This document shows, piece by piece, positions 56,183 through 64,000 of a DNA stretch of 64,000 nucleotides. How positions within the stretch are numbered: the first letter of the stretch is position 1; every line of letters begins with the position of its first letter. Origin of the DNA: RPQJ01 sp963731105 (GTDB taxonomy: Bacteria; Pseudomonadota; Gammaproteobacteria; Steroidobacterales; Steroidobacteraceae); NCBI GenBank assembly GCA_963731105.1, contig CAVSUM010000003.1, forward strand, positions 1 through 64,000, read 5' to 3'. The notes under the pieces were generated by a model, which saw only the letters and a list, made by a program, of their open reading frames with translations, did no database searches and was not told the origin of the DNA. The position numbers were made by a program, and so were the translations under genes.

Positions 56183-56221
56183 GGAAAGCTCCAGGGACCC
56201 GCTGGGGAAACCGGGGATTCT

Positions 56222-56318
56222 AGCGGATAGCGGATAGCGGATAGCGGATGGGGAGGAACTCCCGCCCCGCCGGCCGCTCTATTCCGCCACGATCCGCTAC
56301 CCGCTATCCGCTATCCGC
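56222..56318. repeat. Facing tandem octamer repeats
   Basis: About 3.5 tandem copies of gcggatag (56222-56249) face an inverted set of about 3.5 copies of ctatccgc (56291-56318, one variant copy), separated by a GC-rich 41-bp centre. Together they can form a long hairpin between the reductase and hemN regions. Confidence 0.8.
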
Positions 56319-56368
56319 TTTATCCTTACGGCCTGTACCCATTGCCCGACCGGGTCTAATTCCCATCC

Positions 56369-56382
56369 TTGACGCACGTCAA
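56369..56382. promoter_or_regulatory. FNR/Anr-type operator upstream of hemN
   Basis: TTGACGCACGTCAA is a perfect palindrome of the FNR/CRP family form TTGAY-N4-RTCAA, 57 bp before the hemN ATG. hemN is a known oxygen-regulated target of FNR/Anr in gammaproteobacteria, so activation at low oxygen is likely. Confidence 0.75.
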
Positions 56383-56439
56383 GGCAGGGGGGCCCACCCG
56401 GGCGCAGTCTGTTCGCGGACCATGCAGCCAGGGAAACCG

Positions 56440-57837
56440 ATGAATTCGCACCAGATCCGGTTCGACGCCGACCTCATCCGCCGCTACGACCGGGCCGGCC
56501 CGCGCTACACCTCGTACCCGACGGCCGTGCAGTTCACCGACAAGTTCGGCCTGAACGAGTACAAGGCCGCCGCGCTCGCCAGCAACCAGGACCCGATTCC
56601 GCGGCCGCTGTCGCTGTACGTGCACATCCCGTTCTGCTCGAGCCCGTGTTTCTACTGCGGCTGCACCAAGGTCATCACCCGCAACCACGAAAAGGCCGAG
56701 GCTTACCTGTACCGGTTGCACCGCGAGATCGAGCTGCAGGGCCAGCTGTACGACCAGGACCGCGAGGTCGAGCAGCTGCACTTCGGCGGCGGCACGCCCA
56801 CCTTCCTCACCTCGCTCGAGATCGACCGGCTGATCGAGAAGCTCGGCAGCCACTTCAAGCTGTCGCGCGACCCGGCCCGCGAGTACTCGATCGAACTCGA
56901 TCCGCGCACCATCACGACCGACACGCTGCGCGACCTCGCCAAGGCCGGCTTCAACCGCTGCAGCCTCGGCATCCAGGACTTCGACCCGCTGGTGCAGCAG
57001 GCGGTGAACCGCATCCAGTCGATCCCCGACACGCTGCGGCTGATCCGCGAGGCGCGCGAGTTCGGCTTCAACTCGGTGAGCGTCGACCTGATCTACGGCC
57101 TGCCGAAGCAGAACCTCGAAGGGTTCGCGAAAACGCTTGATACCGTGCTCTCGGCCAAGCCGGATCGCTTCGCCGTGTACGCCTACGCGCACCTGCCGCA
57201 GATGTTCAAGGCACAGCGGCAGCTCAATGCCGCCGACCTGCCGACGCCCGAGGTGCGCCTGGCGCTGCTCGGGCTCACCATCGAGAAGCTGAGCGCGGCC
57301 GGCTACGTCTACATCGGCATGGACCACTTCGCCCTGCCGCAGGACGAGCTGGTGATCGCGCAGGGCAACGGCACCCTGCACCGGAATTTCCAGGGCTATT
57401 CGACGCGCGGCTACTGCGACCTGATCGGCCTCGGCGTGAGCTCGATCGGCAAGGTCGGCGACAACTACATGCAGAACCTGAAGACGCTGCCGGAGTACTA
57501 CGGCGCGCTCGACCGCGGCGAACTGACCGTGCACCGCGGCCTGACGCTGACGCGCGACGACGTCATCCGCCGCGACGTGATCCAGCAGATCATGTGCTAC
57601 GGCGTGCTCGACTTCGACAAGACGGGCGAGCGCTTCGGCATCGACTTTGGCAGCTACTTCGCGAGCGAGCTCGTCGCACTCGAGCCGATGGTCGCCGACG
57701 GCCTGGCCGAGTTCGCCGCGCCGGGCCTGCGCGTGCTGCCGGCCGGCCGGCTGTTGCTGCGCCACCTCGGCATGGCGTTCGACGCCTACCTCGCGTCCGC
57801 GCAAGCCGCGCAGCAGCGGTTCAGCAAGGCGATCTGA
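56440..57837 (+). CDS. hemN: Oxygen-independent coproporphyrinogen III oxidase
   Basis: Radical-SAM heme synthesis enzyme used without oxygen; 465 residues. The cluster motif is HIPFCSSPCFYCGCTKV; GGGTPTFL, LGIQDFDPLVQQAVNRIQ and GMDHFALP are family marks. The ATG at 56440 follows aggga and gives the usual RYDRAGPRYTSYPTA start; an ATG at 56422 is in frame. The FNR-type site upstream explains its likely control. Confidence 0.94.
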   Translation: MNSHQIRFDADLIRRYDRAGPRYTSYPTAVQFTDKFGLNEYKAAALASNQDPIPRPLSLYVHIPFCSSPCFYCGCTKVITRNHEKAEAYLYRLHREIELQGQLYDQDREVEQLHFGGGTPTFLTSLEIDRLIEKLGSHFKLSRDPAREYSIELDPRTITTDTLRDLAKAGFNRCSLGIQDFDPLVQQAVNRIQSIPDTLRLIREAREFGFNSVSVDLIYGLPKQNLEGFAKTLDTVLSAKPDRFAVYAYAHLPQMFKAQRQLNAADLPTPEVRLALLGLTIEKLSAAGYVYIGMDHFALPQDELVIAQGNGTLHRNFQGYSTRGYCDLIGLGVSSIGKVGDNYMQNLKTLPEYYGALDRGELTVHRGLTLTRDDVIRRDVIQQIMCYGVLDFDKTGERFGIDFGSYFASELVALEPMVADGLAEFAAPGLRVLPAGRLLLRHLGMAFDAYLASAQAAQQRFSKAI

Positions 57838-57860
57838 GACGCAGCCCGTGCCGCCGCCTC

Positions 57861-57885
57861 GACCCCCCCCATTCAGAAGGGGGTC
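57861..57885 (+). terminator. Hairpin after hemN
   Basis: A 7-bp stem (gaccccc with gggggtc) with an 11-nt loop lies 24 bp after the hemN stop. No T-run follows. A possible -10 (tatagt) for the next gene lies at 57905-57910. Confidence 0.35.
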
Positions 57886-57954
57886 ACGGTGGTCGCGCCC
57901 GCCGCTATAGTGTCGGCGAACAATTCGACCGGCACCCGCCGCGGAGTACGCTCG

Positions 57955-59923
57955 ATGAAGCACGTTTCCCAGCCCGACCCGAGCCCTCATCACCACGGTA
58001 GCTGTGACGGCATTTGTCGCAAGCACGGCCGCAGTCGCCGCCGACTCCCAGGTCGGCGTCGCCGGTTCCCTGGACAAGCAGTCCGCGGAAAAGGCGTTCC
58101 CCGCACAGAAACTGTATTCACCGTACGCCGGACGCAATTTCCCGACCCGCCCTTACTTCGGCGACACGCACCTGCACACGTCGTTCTCGATGGACGCCGG
58201 GGCCTTTGGTGCGCGCCTGACGCCGCGCGACGCCTACGTGTTCGCCAAGGGCAATGAGGTGAAGTCCTCGAGCGGCCAGCCGGTGAAGCTGTCGCGCCCG
58301 CTCGACTTCCTGGTGGTGGCGGACCATTCGGATGGCATGGGCTTCTTCCCACTCCTCATGGCCGGCGGTCCGGACATCATGGCGGATCCACAAGGCAGGC
58401 GATGGCACGAGATGATCCTCGGTGGCCAGGGCGCCGCGGCCGCGATGGACATCATCCAGAGCTTCGGCAAGGGCACGATCTCCAAGGCCATCCTGCCGGT
58501 ACCGGGCACGCGCGCTTACCAGAGCGCGTGGGACGAGACGATCAAGGCGGCGGAGGAAGCCAACGAGCCGGGGCGCTTCACGGCCTTCATCGGCTACGAG
58601 TGGACCTCGAACACCGGCGGCAACAACCTGCACCGCAACGTGATCTTCCGCGACAACGCGACCAAGGCGGGCACCACTGTTCCGTACACGACGATGCAGC
58701 CGCTCGGCAGCGACAACCCGGTCGACCTCTGGAAATGGATGGCCGGCTTCGAAGAGAAGACCGGCGGCAACGTGCTCGCCATCGCGCACAACGGCAACCT
58801 GTCGAACGGCCGCATGTTCCCGACCGTCGAGGCCTTCGGCAAGCCGATCGACCGCGGCTACGCGGAGAATCGCGCCAAGTGGGAGCGCCTCTACGAGGCC
58901 ACGCAGACCAAGGGCGACGGCGAGGCGCATCCGTACCTGTCGCCCAACGACGAGTTCGCGAACTTCGAGACCTGGGACAAGGGCAACCTCGACGGCAGCG
59001 CGGCCAAGACCAGGGACATGCTGGAGTTCGAATACGCTCGCTCGGCACTGAAGAACGGCCTGCTGCTCGATCAGAAGCTCGGCGTGAATCCCTACAAATT
59101 CGGCCTGATCGGCAGCAGCGACGCCCACACGGGCCTCGCCGCGATGGAGGAAGACAACTTCTTCGGCAAGACCGCGCCGCAGGAACCAAGCCCGGAGCGG
59201 ATGACCGCCAAGTTCTTCGACAACGCACAGACCGGCGTGAAGATCATGGACTGGGAAGTGTCGGCGTCCGGCTACGCGGCGGTCTGGGCCACGGACAACA
59301 CGCGCGAGGCGCTGTTCGACGCAATGGAGCGGCGCGAGACTTACGCGACCACCGGCACGCGCGTGGTCGTGCGCTTCTTCGGCGGTTGGGACTTCGAACC
59401 GCAGGATGCGGGCAACCGGCTGCCAGCCGCCATCGGTTACGGCAAAGGCGTGCCGATGGGGGGCGACCTGAGCGCCGCCCCCGCGGGCAAATCGCCGACG
59501 TTCCTGGTCGCTGCGCTGAAGGATCCTCTTGGTGCCAATCTCGACCGCATCCAGATCGTCAAGGGCTGGCTCGACGCAAAGGGCGCGGTGCAGGAGAAGG
59601 TTTACGACGTCGCCTGGGGCGATGCCGACAAGCGCAAGCCCGGTGCGGACGGCAAGCTGCCGCCCGTCGGCAGCACGGTGGACGTGGCGAACGCCAACTG
59701 GACCAACACGATCGGCGACCCCGAGTTGATCACGGTCTGGAAGGATCCCAGCTTCGACCCGAAGCAGCGTGCGTTCTACTACGCCCGCGTGCTCGAGATC
59801 CCGACCCCGCGCTGGACCGCCTATGACGCGAAGCGCTTCGGTATCCAGCCGTTGGCGGGAACGACGATGACGCTGCAGGAGCGCGCCTACACCTCGCCGA
59901 TCTGGTACACCCCTGGCGGGTGA
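57955..59923 (+). CDS. Secreted DUF3604 protein (N-terminal frameshift)
   Basis: ~655 residues. The DUF3604 body starts with YFGDTHLHTSFSMDAG, a PHP-like metal site, and continues FLVVADHSDGMGFFP, FIGYEWTSNTGGNNLHRNVI, GLIGSSDAHTGLAAM and REALFDAMERRETYATTGTR. A signal peptide (LITTVAVTAFVASTAAVAAD) is joined to the ATG at 57955 only if one extra base near 57988 is removed. Probably a periplasmic metal-dependent hydrolase; the substrate is unknown. Confidence 0.85.
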
Positions 59924-59944
59924 CCGCCAGGAGGCGGAGGAAAC

Positions 59945-60472
59945 GTGACCATCGAGGCCGAATCGGCACATCAGCCGAGCGCCAAAGAGCGTCTGCGGGA
60001 GGAACTGCGCCGTTACCTGGCGGTCAGCGCCTACCTGTACGTCTGTTTCGCGGCAATCCTCTTCTACAAGTCGGCGATCCTGAGCAGCATCGGCGAGCAT
60101 TACCTGCCGCTCGGGCTGGCAGCCGGCAAGGCTCTGATCCTCGGCAAGTTCTTGCTGCTCGGCGAGGCGGCGGGCGTCGGCACGCGGATCGGCGCCCGGA
60201 CTTTGCTGCAGCGTATCGTGAGCAGCTCGGTGCTGTTCCTGGTCGTGCTGATCCTGCTGACGATAGTCGAGGAGATCATCGTCGGTCTCGTGCATGGACA
60301 CTCGCTCGGACAGGCGGTGGCTGCGCTCTCCGAGCATCCATGGCCGGAGACACTGGCGTCCTGCTTCCTGATGCTGCTCGTCCTGATACCGCTCGTGACT
60401 GTCACCGAGGTGAGTCGGGCCCTCGGACCCGGGGCACTGCGCCGGCTGCTGCTCGGGCCATCGCGCAAATGA
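59945..60472 (+). CDS. Integral membrane protein, 175 aa
   Basis: Unrecognised. After a charged N-terminus it has about four hydrophobic segments (YLAVSAYLYVCFAAILFY; LAAGKALILGKFLLLG; VLFLVVLILLTIVEEIIVG; LASCFLMLLVLIPLVTVTEV). Ribosome-binding site ggaggcggagg is strong. It lies between DUF3604 and the PPIase with short gaps. Confidence 0.75.
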   Translation: MTIEAESAHQPSAKERLREELRRYLAVSAYLYVCFAAILFYKSAILSSIGEHYLPLGLAAGKALILGKFLLLGEAAGVGTRIGARTLLQRIVSSSVLFLVVLILLTIVEEIIVGLVHGHSLGQAVAALSEHPWPETLASCFLMLLVLIPLVTVTEVSRALGPGALRRLLLGPSRK

Positions 60473-60476
60473 AGCG

Positions 60477-61313
60477 ATGAGTCGCTGGCTGAAGGAGCCG
60501 CTTGCTCCATTTCCTGCTGCTCGGACTCGCAATCTTCGGCGCCTACCGGTTGCTCGGCCCGAACGAACCACCGCCGTCCTCGATCGTCGTGACCGAGGGC
60601 ATCATCAACGGGCAGATCGAGTCGTTCTCGCGGACCTGGCTGCGTCCGCCCACGCCGCAGGAAGTGGACGAACTTATTCGCGAGTACGTCCGCGAGGAAG
60701 TCTATTACCGCGAGGGCATGGCCCTCGGCCTGGATCGTGACGACACGGTCATCCGTCGACGACTGAAGCAGAAGCTCGAGTTCGTCGCCGAAGCAGCCGG
60801 CATGGCGACCGAACCGACCGACGACGACCTGCGCGCATTCCTGGAGCAGCGCCGGGAGGCGTATCGGACCGATGCGCGACTGTCGTTCGTGCACGTCTTC
60901 CTGAGCACCGATCGGCGTGGCGACGCAGTTGGGAAGGACGCCGCGCGGACTGCTCGCCAGCCTGCAATCGGGTGACGACACGATCGACCCCGCCGCGCTC
61001 GGTGATCCAACCCTGCTCGAACGCCAGTTCGAGGACGTGCCTCTGCGCGACGTCGCCGCACAGTTCGGCGACGAGTTCGCCGGTCGCGTGGCCGAGCTTG
61101 CCGGTCGGCCAGTGGCAGGGCCCGATCCAGTCCGGCTACGGGATGCACCTCGTCCTCGTCAGCGCAAGGACGGACGGCCGCGCGCCCGAACTCGACGAGG
61201 TCCGCGACGCGCTGCGTCGCGACTGGCTGAACGAGCGGCGCATCGCCGCAAACGAGGCGTACTACCAGTCGCTGCTGCAGCGCTACACGGTGACCGTCGA
61301 AGGACGCAAATGA
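60477..61313 (+). CDS. Parvulin-type peptidyl-prolyl isomerase (three frameshifts)
   Basis: A membrane-anchored PpiC/SurA-like PPIase. N-terminal helix LHFLLLGLAIFGAYRLL, helical region EEVYYREGMALGLDRDDTVI, then the parvulin core ending GQWQGPIQSGYGMHLVLV. Extra bases near 60506, 60951 and 61100 break the frame; together they keep total phase, giving ~277 residues. It overlaps the HupE start by 4 bp. Likely helps fold exported proteins of this gene run. Confidence 0.8.
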
Positions 61314-62303
61314 AGCTGCGCGCCCTGCTGCTCGCCCTGCTCTGCTTGCTCGCGGGCGCCGCATCGGCCCACGAGGTGCGCCCGGCCTATCTCGAGTTGC
61401 GCCAGACTGGTGCCGAGACCTACGACGTCCTCTGGAAGGTGCCGGCCCGGGGGGACGACCTGCGCTTCGGCCTGTACGTCGAACTGCCGGCGGGAACGGT
61501 CAACCTGACCGAACCGCGCGGCGAGTTCCTGGGCGGCAGCTTCGTTGAACGCTGGAGCGCGCGACGGCCCGGGGGCCTCGACGGCGCAACGATCCATATT
61601 GCCGGCCTCTCTGCGACCCGGACCGACGTGCTGGTCCGCGTCGAGCGTCTCGACGGCACGACCCAGGTCGGCCGCGTGACGCCAGGCGCGCCCGATTTCG
61701 TCGTGACCGCCGCGGCCTCCTCCGCCGAGGTCGCCCTGACCTACCTGAAGCTCGGCGTCGAGCACATCCTGCTCGGGATCGACCACCTGCTGTTCGTGCT
61801 CGCGCTGCTGATCCTGGTGCAGGGCACGCACAAGCTGATCGTGACCATCACCGCGTTCACGGTCGCGCACAGCATCACGCTGGCCGGTGCGTCGCTTGGC
61901 TTCCTGGACGTGCCGGGTGCGCCGGTCGAGGCCTGTATCGCGCTCAGCATCGTGTTCGTTGCCACGGAGATCGTGCACGGCCGCAACGGACGGCCCGGCC
62001 TCACCGCGCGGCGCCCCTGGATCGTGGCGTTCGCGTTCGGCCTGCTGCACGGCTTCGGTTTCGCCGGCGCGCTGCACGAGATCGGGCTGCCGCAGACGGA
62101 CATTCCGCTCGCACTGCTGTTCTTCAACGTCGGTGTGGAAGTGGGCCAGCTGATCTTCATCGTGGCCGTGCTGGCCGTGATCGTCGTTGGCGCGCAGGAT
62201 CCCGGTCGCCCTGCCCGCCTGGTCCTGGCGCGTGCCGCCCTATGCGATCGGTGCCGTCGCATCGTTCTGGCTGATCGAACGGCTGGCGGCGCTCGGGGCC
62301 TGA
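61310..62303 (+). CDS. HupE/UreJ-family membrane protein (one frameshift)
   Basis: ~330 residues. A signal peptide (LRALLLALLCLLAGAASAHE) and a periplasmic beta domain (YLELRQTGAETYDVLWKVPA) precede a HupE/UreJ domain: GVEHILLGIDHLLFVLALL, FTVAHSITLAGASLG, GLLHGFGFAGALHEIGLP. The His residues could bind nickel or another metal. One extra base near 62200 breaks the frame; corrected, the last helix ends AIGAVASFWLIERLAALGA. Confidence 0.85.
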
Positions 62304-62387
62304 CGCCGACGCGCGACGAAGTGATCCATCGCTTCTGTTCGGCAGCGTACAGAGAGTATCGACGCAGGAGCCCATAACTCCTGACTC

Positions 62388-63716
62388 ATGTTCAAGCTAA
62401 ATTTCCGTCCTGTAATCGCCTCAATACTCCTGCTCGGCCTCGCCGGCTGCGACCACTGGGCGACCGTGCCGGAAAGTGCCGGCTTTGGTCCGGCACCGAC
62501 GTTGCCGCCGCCGCACCCGACACTCATACCGACGGTGCAGATCGCTCCGGCCAAGGGCTGGCCCCCCGGCGCGACGCCGGTGGCCGCAGCCGGGCTGGTG
62601 GTGAATCCCTACGCGGCAGGCCTCGACCACCCCCGCTGGCTGTACGTGCTGCCGAACGGCGACGTCCTCGTTGCGGAAAGCAATGGGCCGCCCCGCCCCG
62701 ATGACGCGCGCGGCATCAAGGGCTGGGTGGCGACCCGGATCATGGAGCAGGCCGGCGCCACCGTTCCAAGCGCCAACCGAATCACGTTGCTGCGCGACAC
62801 CGACGGGGACGGTACCGCGGACTTCCGCTCCGAATTGCTGGGCGAGCTGAATTCACCGTTCGGCATGGCACTCGTCGGCAACAGCCTCTACGTCGCCAAC
62901 ACCGATTCAGTGATGCGTTTTCCCTATGAGGCAGGCGATACGCAGATCAGCGCGCCAGGCGTAAAGGTCGTCGACCTGCCCGCGGGCACGATCAACCATC
63001 ACTGGACCCGCAACCTCATAGCCAGCCACGATGGCTCGCGCCTCTACGTGACGGTGGGCTCGAACAGCAACGTGGGCGAGAACGGCATGGAGAACGAAGT
63101 CGATCGTGCGGCGATCCTGGAGTTGAATCCCGCCACCGGCGACCGGCGTTTGTTCGCCACCGGGCTTCGCAACCCGAACGGGTTGGACTGGGAACCGCAC
63201 ACCGGCGCGCTGTGGACCACCGTCAACGAACGCGATGAGCTGGGCAGCGACCTGGTGCCCGACTTCATGACCGCGGTGCAGGACGGCGCGTTCTACGGGT
63301 GGCCCTACAGTTATTACGGCCCGCACGTCGACGCGCGGGTGAAGCCCCAGCGCCCCGACCTGGTCGCTCGCGCCGTCGTGCCGGACTACGCGCTCGGCGC
63401 GCATACGGCGTCGCTCGGGTTGGTGTTCTATCGGGGCGCCCTGTTGGCGCAGCACTATTCGGGCGGGGCGTTCATCGGCCAGCATGGTTCCTGGAATCGG
63501 CAGCCGCGGAGCGGCTACAAGGTCATATTCGTGGCCTTTGCCGGAGGACATCCCGTTGGACATCCCGAGGATGTATTGACCGGGTTCATCGATGCGAAGG
63601 GTAATGCCCTGGGTCGTCCAGCCGGCGTGGCGGTCGACCGGGCTGGCGCCCTGCTCGTCGCGGACGATGTTGGCAATGTCGTCTGGCGCGTGCAGCCGAA
63701 CACGCGAATGCAGTAA
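62388..63716 (+). CDS. PQQ-type sugar (sorbosone/glucose) dehydrogenase lipoprotein
   Basis: 442 residues. Lipoprotein signal with LAGC (Cys21). Six-bladed propeller segments: LDHPRWLYVLPNGDVLVAES, LRDTDGDGTADF, HHWTRNLIASHDGSRLYVTV, RNPNGLDWEPHTGALWTTVN, GSWNRQPRSGYKVIFVAF, GRPAGVAVDRAGALLVADD. These match L-sorbosone/aldose dehydrogenases of the soluble PQQ family. Substrate unknown. Periplasmic, membrane-anchored. Confidence 0.88.
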   Translation: MFKLNFRPVIASILLLGLAGCDHWATVPESAGFGPAPTLPPPHPTLIPTVQIAPAKGWPPGATPVAAAGLVVNPYAAGLDHPRWLYVLPNGDVLVAESNGPPRPDDARGIKGWVATRIMEQAGATVPSANRITLLRDTDGDGTADFRSELLGELNSPFGMALVGNSLYVANTDSVMRFPYEAGDTQISAPGVKVVDLPAGTINHHWTRNLIASHDGSRLYVTVGSNSNVGENGMENEVDRAAILELNPATGDRRLFATGLRNPNGLDWEPHTGALWTTVNERDELGSDLVPDFMTAVQDGAFYGWPYSYYGPHVDARVKPQRPDLVARAVVPDYALGAHTASLGLVFYRGALLAQHYSGGAFIGQHGSWNRQPRSGYKVIFVAFAGGHPVGHPEDVLTGFIDAKGNALGRPAGVAVDRAGALLVADDVGNVVWRVQPNTRMQ

Positions 63717-63724
63717 GCACCGCC

Positions 63725-63988
63725 GTGAGCGTGCGGAACCGCACAGAGTTCGTCAGCGACCACCCATACACTTCCGCCATGAGTTGGGCAGAAGCGATGC
63801 AGGAAAATGCCAGAGCTACCTGGCGGGATCGCGTCTCCGGGGACGTAAACGTCCTGCGCAGCGCACCCTCAACCTGCTGGGACCCGTATGACGTCTGGCT
63901 GACTCGCGTCAAACAGCCTCGGGAACGTGCGGCCGACCGGTACACGGCCAACGCCGAGTGGCCAGGTGCGCAGGCTGCCAGACTCTAG
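63725..63988 (+). CDS. Hypothetical protein, 87 aa
   Basis: GTG start 8 bp after the dehydrogenase stop. The sequence contains MSWAEAMQENARATWRDR and the Trp-rich CWDPYDVWLTRVKQPRE. I recognise no family. It has normal composition for the strand, and the opposite-strand frame looks like its shadow. Confidence 0.5.
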   Translation: MSVRNRTEFVSDHPYTSAMSWAEAMQENARATWRDRVSGDVNVLRSAPSTCWDPYDVWLTRVKQPRERAADRYTANAEWPGAQAARL

Positions 63989-64000
63989 GGCTGCCGGGTC

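Noticed and set aside
54314..56230. Forward open frame of 638 codons
   Set aside because: Antisense to tesB and the ferredoxin reductase, which are well-supported.
56222..56318. CRISPR-like array
   Set aside because: Units are 8 bp, directly tandem and without spacers; no cas genes are near.

Overview
The window is about 64 kb of high-GC DNA. Its gene content (MmsA, a Moco cluster, ProBA, HtpX, an Anbu proteasome operon, HemN, AqpZ, TesB, a DUF6763-like acidic protein) suggests a free-living gammaproteobacterium. A Xanthomonadales, Steroidobacterales or Nevskiales-like lineage is my inference; the sequence holds no direct taxonomic marker.

Positions ~130-9980 are a compact integrative element lying beside a tRNA-Arg gene. 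It has 18 closely packed genes, all on the + strand. They are a tyrosine integrase, an AlpA-like regulator, a GIY-YIG nuclease with a repeat-rich DNA-binding tail, an SF3 (P4/DUF5906-type) replicative helicase, an iteron-like array that looks like a replication origin, a helix-turn-helix protein, one HK97-fold major capsid protein, and a run of small genes (zinc fingers, a membrane peptide, a lipoprotein, a winged-helix protein). A strong terminator ends the run. No terminase, portal, protease or tail gene is visible, so it looks like a phage satellite or minimal prophage with its own capsid subunit, not a complete phage. This is the most novel part of the window.

Positions 10-32 kb are chromosomal. 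They hold mmsA-phhA (amino acid catabolism), moeA-moaA-moaC-mobA-moaD-moaE/moeB (molybdenum cofactor, with an apparent MoaE-MoeB-rhodanese fusion), an acyl-CoA dehydrogenase followed by proB-proA, a DUF6763-like/GNAT pair, CHAD, htpX, and a lipid and photo-oxidative-stress cluster (photolyase, chalcone-isomerase-like protein, desaturase, FAD oxidoreductase, DUF1365, CFA-synthase-like methyltransferase).

Positions 32-47 kb hold an Anbu operon (ATP-grasp, alpha-E, transglutaminase, Anbu), a zinc-sensing-type diguanylate cyclase, assorted catabolic and redox enzymes, small NTF2/SRPBCC/DHFR-fold proteins and aqpZ. Three copies of a REP-like palindrome sit at gene ends. Positions 47-64 kb hold a DUF748 envelope protein, an unrecognised ~503-residue protein, PhoX, TesB, a ferredoxin-NADP reductase, hemN behind a perfect FNR-type palindrome, and a DUF3604/membrane protein/PPIase/HupE run followed by a PQQ-type sugar dehydrogenase lipoprotein.

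About 16 chromosomal genes are split by single-base frameshifts, nearly all insertions. This pattern fits uncorrected assembly indels better than mass pseudogenisation. I give those genes as full-length CDSs and mark where the frame breaks. No such break was found in the 10-kb element.
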